In this document: piece by piece, positions 55,538 to 64,000 of the stretch
Layout of the letters: the number at the start of each line of letters is the position of its first letter
Position numbering within the stretch: the first letter of the stretch is position 1
Assembly: GCF_019656335.1 (NCBI RefSeq)
Contig: NZ_BPLZ01000015.1
Coordinates: forward strand, 20,502 to 84,501
Source of the DNA: Pseudomonas sp. NCCP-436
GTDB lineage: Bacteria > Pseudomonadota > Gammaproteobacteria > Pseudomonadales > Pseudomonadaceae
Direction: 5' to 3'
DNA: 64,000 bases
Notes under the pieces: model-generated
What the model was told of the DNA's origin: nothing
The model's database searches: none
What the model saw: only the letters and a program-made list of their open reading frames with translations
Program-made: the position numbers and the translations under genes

Positions 55538-57163
55538 TCAGAAGATGTAATCGGTGGTCAGGAAGCTCGATTCGCGGTTGCGGATGATCTCGCTGACCAG
55601 CGCCTTGTTGCCGTCCTGGAACTTGGTCGCCACCAGGGTACGGATGGAGAACACGCGCAGCGCGTCGTGCACCGACAGGGTGCCTTCGGCCGAGTTCTTG
55701 CGACCGTTGAACGGGAAGCTGTCCGGGCCGCGCTGGCACTGGGCATTGATATTGATCCGGCCGACCTGGTTGGCGAAGGCATCGACCAGCCGGCCGACCT
55801 GGGCCGAGTCGCTGCCGAAGATGCTCAGCTGCTGGCCGTAGTCGGAGTCGAGCACGTAGTCGATCACCGTCTGCAGGTCGCGGTAGGGCACCACCGGCAC
55901 CAGCGGGCCGAACTGCTCCTCCTGATAGATGCGCATGGCCGGACTCACCGGGTAGAGCACGGCCGGGTAGAAGAACGACTGGCGCGACTCGCCGCCGTCG
56001 GCATTGACCACCCGCGCACCCTTGGCCACGGCATCGGCCAGCAGGGTCTGCAGGTACTCGCATTTGCCCGGCTCGGGCAGCGGCGTCAGGGCGACTCCGG
56101 GTTCCCAGGGCATGCCCGGCTTGAGCGCGGCCAGCCCGGCGCTGAACTTGTCGAGAAAGCTGTCGACCACATCCTCATGCACGAAGAGGATCTTCAACGC
56201 CGTGCAGCGCTGCCCATTGAACGACAGCGCCCCGGTCAGCGCCTCGCTCACGGCGTTATCCAGGTCGACCTCGGGCAGCACGATGCCCGGATTCTTCGCG
56301 TCCAGGCCCAGCGCCGCGCGCAGGCGGTGCGGGCGCGGGTGCAGCTTCTTCAGGTCGCTGGCGCCCTTGTGCGTACCGATGAAGGCGAACACGTCGACCT
56401 TGCCGCTGGCCATCAGCGCGCTGACGGTCTCGCGGCCGCTGCCGTAGATGACGTTGATCACCCCGGCCGGGAAGCTGTCGCGGAACGCCTCGAGCAGCGG
56501 GCGGATCAGCAGCACGCCGAACTTGGCCGGCTTGAACACCACGGTGTTGCCCATGATCAGTGCCGGGATCAGGGTGGTGAAGGTCTCGTTCAGCGGGTAG
56601 TTGTAGGGCCCCATGCACAGGGTCACGCCCAGCGGCACCCGGCGGATCTGGCCGAGCGTGTCCTGCTCCAGCTCGAAGCGGCTGGAGCGACGGTCCAGCG
56701 CCTTGAGCGCCTCGATGGTGTCGACGATGTAGTCGCAGGTGCGGTCGAACTCCTTCTGCGAGTCCTTGAGGTTCTTGCCAATTTCCCACATCAGCAGCTT
56801 GACCACCGCCTCGCGCTGCTCGCGCATGCGCGCCAGGAACGCCTCGACGTGCTGGATGCGCTCGGCCACGCGCAGGTTGGGCCAGGCACCCTGACCGTTG
56901 GCGTAGGCACGCACCGCGGCGTCCAGGGCGGCCAGCGCCGCCTCGGCGTCGAGCCGCGGCGTGCTGCCGAGGATCACCTGCTCGTCGCCCTGTGCGGTGG
57001 CCAGGAACACCGGGCTGCGCACCGGTGCCAGCGACCCCTCCCAGGTGCGCAGCTGGCCATCGACCAGGTAGTCGCGCTGCTCGATGGGCGCGCCGGGGCG
57101 GTATTGCTCGGGAATCTCGGCCAGGGCCGGAAACAGGCGATCGAGACGGTTGGCAGCGCTCAT
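55538..57163 (-). CDS. gapN: Non-phosphorylating glyceraldehyde-3-phosphate dehydrogenase (GapN-like ALDH)
   Basis: 541 residues, aldehyde dehydrogenase superfamily. Catalytic Cys320 is in FNGQRCTALKILF; the cofactor segment is MGPYNYPLNETFTTLIPALI with FKPAKFG. C-terminal GPDSFPFNGRKNSAEGTLSV and RNRESSFLTTDYIF fit the NADP-dependent GapN group. It would oxidise glyceraldehyde-3-phosphate directly to 3-phosphoglycerate with NADPH formation, bypassing ATP generation. The usual ELGGK segment reads GLDAK here, without the canonical Glu four residues before the Lys. Start ATG 57163 is placed at the family N-terminus, 4 bp after eno. Confidence 0.82.
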   Translation of the reverse strand: MSAANRLDRLFPALAEIPEQYRPGAPIEQRDYLVDGQLRTWEGSLAPVRSPVFLATAQGDEQVILGSTPRLDAEAALAALDAAVRAYANGQGAWPNLRVAERIQHVEAFLARMREQREAVVKLLMWEIGKNLKDSQKEFDRTCDYIVDTIEALKALDRRSSRFELEQDTLGQIRRVPLGVTLCMGPYNYPLNETFTTLIPALIMGNTVVFKPAKFGVLLIRPLLEAFRDSFPAGVINVIYGSGRETVSALMASGKVDVFAFIGTHKGASDLKKLHPRPHRLRAALGLDAKNPGIVLPEVDLDNAVSEALTGALSFNGQRCTALKILFVHEDVVDSFLDKFSAGLAALKPGMPWEPGVALTPLPEPGKCEYLQTLLADAVAKGARVVNADGGESRQSFFYPAVLYPVSPAMRIYQEEQFGPLVPVVPYRDLQTVIDYVLDSDYGQQLSIFGSDSAQVGRLVDAFANQVGRININAQCQRGPDSFPFNGRKNSAEGTLSVHDALRVFSIRTLVATKFQDGNKALVSEIIRNRESSFLTTDYIF

Positions 57164-57167
57164 GGCG

Positions 57168-58626
<1,459 letters not shown>

Positions 58627-58634
58627 GGGAACTC

Positions 58635-60083
58635 CTAGCAAACGTCGTCGCCGACGCGGATCACCCGCAGGCAGTTGGTGCCACCCTGGGCATTGGCATG
58701 GTCGCCGCGCGAAATCAGCACATGATCGCCGTCGGCCACCACGCCGCGGCGCAGCAGCTCGTCGACCGCGCGGGCGTTGATCTCGGCCAGCGGCAGGCGC
58801 TCGCTGTCGAACGGGATGGTCTGCACCCCGCGGAACAAGGCGACCCGGTTCTGGGTGCGCGGATTGCGCGAGAAGGCGTAGATCGGCAGGTGCGAGCGGA
58901 TCCGCGACATCAGCCGCGGCGTGTCGCCGCTCTCGGTCATGCAGATGATCGCCTTGACCCCGTGCAGGTGGTTGGCCGCGTACATGGCCGCCATGGCGAT
59001 CGACTCGTCGATCTTGTGGAAGACCTCATCCATGCGATGGCGCGAGCGATGCGCCAGCGGGTGCCGCTCCGCCCCGACTATGACCCGGCGCATGGCCTCG
59101 ACCGTCTCGATCGGATAGGCACCGGCCGCGGTCTCGGCCGAGAGCATTACCGCATCGGTGCCGTCGAGCACGGCGTTGGCGACGTCGAACACCTCGGCAC
59201 GGGTCGGCAGCGGCTGGCTGATCATCGACTCCATCATCTGCGTCGCAGTGATCACCACTCGATTGAGGCTGCGGGCGCGCTCGATGATCAGCTTCTGCAC
59301 CGCTACCAGCTCGGCATCGCCGATCTCCACGCCGAGGTCGCCGCGCGCCACCATCACCCCGTCGGAGGCTTCGATGATCGCATCCAGCACCTGCAGCTCG
59401 GCGACCGTCTCGGCGCGTTCGATCTTGGCGATCAGCCCGGCCTCGCCGCCCGCCTCGCGCAGCAGCCGGCGCGCCAGCTGGATATCGGCGGCGTCTCGCG
59501 GGAAGGACACCGCCAGGTAGTCGACCTGCATCTCGGCGGCGGTGAGGATGTCCTCGCGGTCCTTGTCGGTCAGTGCCGCCGCCGACAGACCGCCGCCCTT
59601 GCGGTTGATGCCCTTGTTGTTCGACAGCGGCCCGCCGACCAGCACCTCGCAGAGCAGCCGGCTGGCCTCGACGCGCTTGACCTCCAGCTCGATGCGGCCG
59701 TCGTCCAGCAGCAGGATGTCGCCGGGGCGGCTGTCGCCGATCAGCGCCTCGTAGTCGATCCCCACCGCCTGCTCGTCGCCGGACTGCTTGTCCAGTGCTG
59801 CATCGAGGGCGAAGACCTGGCCCTTGGACAACCGCACCTTGCCGGCGGCAAAGCGGGCGATACGGATCTTCGGCCCTTGCAGATCTCCCAGCACGGCGAC
59901 GAAGCGCCCGTGCTTGCGCGCCATCTCGCGCACCAGGGCGGCCCGGGCGATGTGCTCGGCGGCGCTACCGTGGGAGAAGTTCAGGCGCACCACGTCGACA
60001 CCGGCCAGCACCAGCCCCTCGATCGCCTCGGGGCTCTCGGTGGCCGGGCCCAGGGTGGCCACTATTTTCGTTCTTCGTTGCAC
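58635..60083 (-). CDS. pykA: Pyruvate kinase
   Basis: 482 residues. N-terminal [22 protein letters not shown], the catalytic KIERAE segment, [13 protein letters not shown], and the activation region [20 protein letters not shown] are present. It makes pyruvate and ATP from phosphoenolpyruvate. First gene of the five-gene operon. The 240-bp upstream region holds a degenerate HexR operator-like sequence, so HexR control is possible. The length and C-terminal domain fit the PykA type. Confidence 0.94.
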   Translation of the reverse strand: MQRRTKIVATLGPATESPEAIEGLVLAGVDVVRLNFSHGSAAEHIARAALVREMARKHGRFVAVLGDLQGPKIRIARFAAGKVRLSKGQVFALDAALDKQSGDEQAVGIDYEALIGDSRPGDILLLDDGRIELEVKRVEASRLLCEVLVGGPLSNNKGINRKGGGLSAAALTDKDREDILTAAEMQVDYLAVSFPRDAADIQLARRLLREAGGEAGLIAKIERAETVAELQVLDAIIEASDGVMVARGDLGVEIGDAELVAVQKLIIERARSLNRVVITATQMMESMISQPLPTRAEVFDVANAVLDGTDAVMLSAETAAGAYPIETVEAMRRVIVGAERHPLAHRSRHRMDEVFHKIDESIAMAAMYAANHLHGVKAIICMTESGDTPRLMSRIRSHLPIYAFSRNPRTQNRVALFRGVQTIPFDSERLPLAEINARAVDELLRRGVVADGDHVLISRGDHANAQGGTNCLRVIRVGDDVC

Positions 60084-60323
60084 AGTTCAACCCTCATAAA
60101 GACCTGCTTGCATACAGGACAGGGACCGGAATCGGCCTAGGCACAAGCCGTTCACGCGGCAGCCGACACAAGTGCCCGCCAGCCCCGCATGACCACCACC
60201 CGCCGAGCCCGCGCGCCACCCGCCAGATCGAACCCGAGGCAAGCTGCAGCGGACAGAAAAGTGGTTAACTTAAGAATATTTTCAATTGATACTCCTAAAA
60301 TTCAGAGCAATCAAGAAAAAATG

Positions 60324-60338
60324 TAGTAATAAAAACAA
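60324..60338. promoter_or_regulatory. Degenerate HexR operator upstream of pyk
   Basis: TAGT-N7-ACAA in a context (AATCAAGAA, then ATGTAGTAATAA and ACAACAT) that is clearly homologous to the zwf2-hexR2 gap. One base of the left half-site has changed. It is about 240 bp from the pyk start. Confidence 0.55.
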
Positions 60339-60642
60339 CATAAACATCCACTCGCCCCCATCGTCGGCGGCACCGGCAAAGGGTGAAATAGCGGCGCCCC
60401 AGCGCGCGCTGCGCGAGCGCGACGCTGCCATGACCTCAGTCGCGCCTTTGCCGGCAACCCGCGAACGGCAGATCACAGGCGCCGTCAGCCGGTAGCGGGC
60501 GTCCTCTGGGGGCGCTATCGACCCGAGCGTCGGGGGGCGCGAAGAGCCGGCGGCGCTGCGGTCGTCAGACGCCTTGCCGCGAACGAACCAGCGACGCGAC
60601 ACGCACAATGTGCCGCTCACGGTGGGACCGCCGGGCGGCACC

Positions 60643-60705
60643 CGCCTGCGCCAGTTCAAGGAAAGCCTGACCGCCAGCCGCTATCCGGCGGATGAGGAGC
60701 CGATC
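60643..60705 (+). pseudogene. 3' fragment of a third hexR
   Basis: Reads [20 protein letters not shown], the HexR C-terminus (compare [20 protein letters not shown] in copy 2), but the stop codon is replaced and the frame runs on to 60768. The rest of the gene is missing. Confidence 0.85.
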
Positions 60706-60875
60706 CAACGATTCGGCAGTGATGGGCCGGTGCGCATGACGCACCGGTTCGCGGCGCCGCGCCGATAATCGAGTGCCTGGTGCGCACACCCCAGGCGGCC
60801 CCGCGACACCTATACGAGCTTCGGCGATAAACCTTTTGCATACGCGCGCACCGCCGCTAGCCAGCTAGGCGGTCG

Positions 60876-61343
60876 CTAGCCGGCCAACCCCGCGCGCAAG
60901 CTCAACACTCCCTCCTCCCCCGGCCGCAGGCAGAGGCTGTCTGGCCCGCAGCTGGCGGCCTCGACGCAGAGAAAGCCCAGGCTCTCGTTCCAGCCGACAT
61001 CGGTCAGCGGGCGACTGCCCGGGTGCCAGACCACGCTGTTGGCGCCGCCGCGGGTGTCGATGGCCAGGCGCCGCTGCCAGGGCAGATCCTGCAGCTGCAG
61101 CACGCCGGTGTGGCGGAAGATGCGGTGGCAGCCGTCCTCGATGCGCAGCTCGCCGTGCCGGCGGCAGTCGGCGCGCGCCCTGACGGCTGAACGCCGCCTG
61201 GAACAGGCGGTGTTCGAGCAACAGCAGCTCGCGCCCCTGGCGCACCGTCCAGCGCTGACGCGCCTGGCCGGGCTCGGCGAACAGCTCGGCCAGGGGATGC
61301 AGTTCGGCGCCGCCTGTGGCGGCGCCGAGCGGGCGCGAGGCGC
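60876..61343 (-). pseudogene. D-hexose-6-phosphate mutarotase (aldose epimerase, YeaD-like), internally deleted
   Basis: The 5' part reads HPLAELFAEPGQ ... ELLLLEHRLFQAAFSRQGA, the start of a YeaD-type mutarotase. Then a large internal portion is missing and the frame changes. The C-terminal part continues as GCHRIFRHTGVLQLQDLPW and VVWHPGSRPLTDVGW, then LGFLCVEAASCG to the stop at 60876. About 150-170 codons are absent. It directly follows the lamB-like fragment, an order typical of sugar-uptake loci. Confidence 0.7.
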
Positions 61344-62178
61344 TTACCACCAGTGCTCCACCTGCACGCCGAAGTTGTAGCCATGGCGCGCGGTGTCGAA
61401 GGCGCCGCTGTCGGACAGCGCCGAGCCGGCCGCCATTTGGTTGGCCGCCTGCTGCGCCGCGCGGTTCCAGGTGGCATAGGTGTAGTACAGACGAAACTCC
61501 GGACGCGCCCAGAAACCGGGGCCGGACGGCGACCAGGTCGGGGCGATGGTGAACTTGGTCAGCTTGCGCGTGCCGTCTGTGGCATCGACCTGGTCGTGGC
61601 CCAGCTCGCCGACCAGCTTGAACTGCTCGGTGAAGGCGTAGCTGGTGCGGCCACCGACGGACAGCCAGTTCTGGTCTGCACCGTCCGGACGCTTGTCCTT
61701 CTGGTAGACGAACTGCACCTGGCCGCCGAGGCGCGGCGTGGCCTGCCAGTCGAAGTATTCGACCAGGCGCCAGCTCTTGTTGTCGCGGTCGAGGCCGACG
61801 TCGCCGGTGTAGCCCAGGCCGGTGCCGGGGCCGCGGCCGTACTGCAGGGCGAAGGTGTTCTTGCCGCCGAGGAAATCGCTCTGCTTGTGCTGCGCGGTGA
61901 CCGCCCAGCCGCTGTGGGCGCCGGTGCTGTCGGGCTTGTCGATGTAGCTGACGCCGAACTCCAGCTCGCCGCCCGGGTTGACCTGAAAGCCGCCGACGTT
62001 AAAGTCGTGACGGTTGATGTAGGGCTCCTGGAAGTAGCTGTCCTTGCGCGAGAAGGCGTAGCTGTACTTCAGCCCACCGTACTCGAAGTCCTCGATACCG
62101 GCGCCGGTGGCGCTCTGGTTCCAGTAGTAGAAGTCGCTGATATGGATGTCGTTACGCTTGTAGAAGCGGCGCCCGGTG
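61344..62178 (-). pseudogene. LamB/maltoporin-family porin, N-terminally truncated
   Basis: 278 codons of a LamB-type porin, from [19 protein letters not shown] to the aromatic C-terminus VQVEHWW. It aligns with residue 141 onward of the lamB at 41779 but is a distinct paralogue (SATGAGIEDFEYGGLKYSYA for [20 protein letters not shown]). About 140 N-terminal residues, including the signal peptide, are missing: the sequence switches to nrdB at 62177. Not functional as it stands. Confidence 0.88.
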
Positions 62179-62179
62179 G

Positions 62180-63076
62180 ATGCCGCAAGAGGTCAACATG
62201 AACGCCGACATCGCGCTGTGGAAAAGCACCGATGGCCTGACCGAAGACGAGCGCCGCATCGTCAAGCGCTCGCTGGGCTTCTTCTCCACCGCCGACAGCC
62301 TGGTGGCCAACAACCTGGTGCTGGCCGTTTACCGCCTGATCACCAACCCCGAGTGCCGCCAGTACATCCTGCGTCAGGCTTTCGAGGAAGCGATCCACAC
62401 CCACGCCTACCAGTACTGCATCGAGTCACTGGGCATGGATGAAGGCGAGATCTTCAACATGTACCACGAGATCCCGAGTGTGGCGAAGAAAGCCTCCTGG
62501 GGCCTGAAGTACACCCGCTCGATCTCCGACCCGACCTTCCAGACCGGCACCCCGGAAACCGATCGTCAGTTCCTCAAGAACCTGATCGCCTACTACTGCG
62601 TACTGGAAGGCATCTTCTTCTACTGCGGCTTCACCCAGATTCTCTCCATGGGCCGCCGCAACAAGATGACCGGCACCGCCGAGCAGTTCCAGTACATCCT
62701 GCGTGACGAGTCCATGCACCTGAACTTCGGCATCGACATGATCAACCAGATCAAGATCGAAAACCCGCACCTGTGGGATGCCGAGATGAAGGACGAAGCT
62801 ACCCAGATGATCCTGCAGGGCACCCAGCTGGAGATCGAATACGCGCGTGACACCATGCCGCGCGGAGTACTGGGCATGAACGCCGCGATGATGGAGGACT
62901 ACCTCAAGTTCATCGCCAACCGCCGCCTGACCCAGATCGGTCTGAAGGAAGAATACCCGGGCACTACCAACCCGTTCCCGTGGATGAGCGAGATCATGGA
63001 CCTGAAAAAGGAGAAGAACTTCTTCGAGACCCGCGTGATCGAGTATCAGACGGGTGGAGCGTTGAGCTGGGATTGA
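62180..63076 (+). pseudogene. nrdB: nrdB, 5'-truncated duplicate
   Basis: 298 codons identical to residues 119-416 of the full nrdB. All iron-ligand regions are present, but the N-terminal 118 residues, the promoter, the LexA box and the ribosome-binding site are missing. The upstream sequence is the antisense of a porin fragment. An in-frame ATG exists at 62180, but no expression signal is visible. If this end is the original chromosomal copy, it is the one that was cut off. Confidence 0.85.
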
Positions 63077-63587
63077 CTCCTGAGTCTAGACCGTTAGGAC
63101 AGATTAGAAAGCGCTTTACCTGAGTACGGATGTTCGGGGTAGCGAGAAAACTAGAAGCCCCGCCTAGTGCGGGGCTTCTAGTTTCTCCAACGACATACTG
63201 TCTTGATCACTACAAATCAGGCTCCGAGTTGCCTGGTGTTTTTTGCACCACGCGCGGGAATACAGCCCTGTAGGGTGGAAAACGCCGAAGGCTTTTCCAC
63301 CATTGGCTAACGCGAAACCTGGATGGTGGATGGCTTCGGCCATCCACCCTACGCACTCAGCCTCCTGACAGGGACTTGCGCTCCGAGTTGCTTGCCAGCC
63401 TGATCGTTCCCACGCTACGCACGGGAATGCAGCGAGTAGGACGTAGGGTGGACAACGCGAAGCTTGTCCACCGGCATGTTCGGCTGAACCAGCTGCGTAG
63501 AAAGGAATCTGCCGGATGCCTAGGCAAGATGACTGAAGCCTATTGCGCCACAATCTTCACGACTTCAACCACTCCACCAGACAACAG
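63077..63587. other. Duplicate of the nrdB-Nudix intergenic region
   Basis: Second copy of 21185-21695, including the strong hairpin terminator at 63145-63188 and the GTAGGGTGG palindromes. No gene seen. Confidence 0.85.
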
Positions 63588-63983
63588 ATGACCAGCAAAA
63601 TCACCATTTCCGCCGCCTGCCTGTTTGATGCCGAAGGCAGGCTCCTGCTCGTTCGCAAGCGTAATACCCTTGCCCTGATGCTGCCCGGCGGCAAGCCGGA
63701 ACCAGGCGAGGACACCCTCACTGCGCTGCAGCGCGAGTTGGAGGAAGAGCTCAAGCTGCAACTGCCTGCCAGCGCCCTGAGCTCCCTTGGCCGTTTCGAA
63801 GCCCAGGCTGCCAATGAACCCGGTTGCCGGGTGGAGGCCAGTCTGTTCAGTGCCCGCCTGCCCCACTCCGTCAGTCCGGCTGCCGAACTGGAGGAGCTGC
63901 ACTGGCTGGCGCCGGGCGAAACATTGCCTGAAACCCTCGCCCCACTGGTACGCGAACAGGTGTTGCCACTGATCTGGCCCTGA
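63588..63983 (+). CDS. Nudix hydrolase (duplicate)
   Basis: 131 residues, identical to the product of 21696-22091, with the same start and Nudix box (GGKPEPGE ... RELEEE). Because its whole upstream region back into nrdB is also duplicated, it should be expressed as well as the first copy if its promoter lies in the intergenic region. The two copies are too alike to have diverged in function. Confidence 0.85.
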   Translation: MTSKITISAACLFDAEGRLLLVRKRNTLALMLPGGKPEPGEDTLTALQRELEEELKLQLPASALSSLGRFEAQAANEPGCRVEASLFSARLPHSVSPAAELEELHWLAPGETLPETLAPLVREQVLPLIWP

Positions 63984-64000
63984 GCCCGGAATGAAAAAAA

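Larger units (their letters stand above)
60084..60875. other. Scrambled region upstream of pyk
   Basis: About 790 bases without an intact gene. It contains the HexR-like operator at 60324, a 3' fragment of hexR at 60643, GC-rich self-complementary sequence (about 60390-60420) and a GCGGCCCCGCGACACC repeat unit near 60793. The pyk promoter should lie at its left end. Confidence 0.6.
62177..64000 (+). repeat. Right copy of the >=1.8-kb direct repeat
   Basis: Starts abruptly with the Trp118 codon of nrdB, joined to the lamB fragment, and follows 20285-22108 to the last base of the window. One mismatch was found, at 62206, 29 bp from the junction. Confidence 0.95.

Noticed and set aside
62180..63076. 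A functional second R2 subunit
   Set aside because: It lacks the N-terminal 118 residues and every upstream control element and is otherwise identical to the full copy, so it is a duplication by-product.

Overview
The window reads as GC-rich gammaproteobacterial chromosome, most likely a non-fluorescent Pseudomonas sensu lato (stutzeri / mendocina / oleovorans type). Pointers are a PhaG-type transacylase, a PcpS-type phosphopantetheinyl transferase, the divergent hexR / zwf-pgl-eda locus with its TTGT-N7-ACAA operator, a maltotetraose-forming amylase of the P. stutzeri type, and Pseudomonas-style intergenic repeats.

Bases 1 to about 22,100 look like core chromosome: two crotonase-fold enzymes, a small lipoprotein, a Cys-rich CWC protein, RsuA, PhaG, tRNA-Gly(CCC) with integrase and IS3 remnants beside it, eda-pgl-zwf with divergent hexR, a guanidine-II riboswitch with a gdx/sugE exporter, an LplT-PlsC fusion, PcpS, a two-component system, nrdA and nrdB (nrdB behind a LexA-like box), and a Nudix hydrolase.

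Bases about 22,110 to 62,176 form a distinct block, visibly richer in GC at codon third positions. It holds a nearly complete route from starch to pyruvate. Extracellular and periplasmic amylases (maltotetraohydrolase, MalS-like), a maltoporin, MalM, two MalE-like binding proteins, MalFGK, a GH13 alpha-glucosidase, a MalT activator and a chemoreceptor take up and break down maltodextrins. A second hexR / zwf-pgl-eda set and a pyk-orf-eno-gapN-gpmI operon carry the carbon to pyruvate. Glk, edd and amylomaltase are not present. A degenerate arsenate cassette (arsC', arsR, gap, arsJ') lies inside. Four mal promoters share the architecture CTACGCC-N15/16-GGGGAGG, a candidate MalT operator. Both ends of the block are scrambled: zwf and alpha/beta-hydrolase fragments on the left; hexR, hexose-6-phosphate mutarotase and lamB fragments on the right.

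From 62,177 to the end the sequence repeats 20,285-22,108 (3' part of nrdB, terminator, Nudix gene) in direct orientation, with one difference that I could find. The block is therefore bounded by a direct repeat of at least 1.8 kb, 41,892 bp apart, with no integrase or transposase inside. Tandem amplification, Campbell-type integration and misassembly all remain possible, because the window ends before the repeat does.
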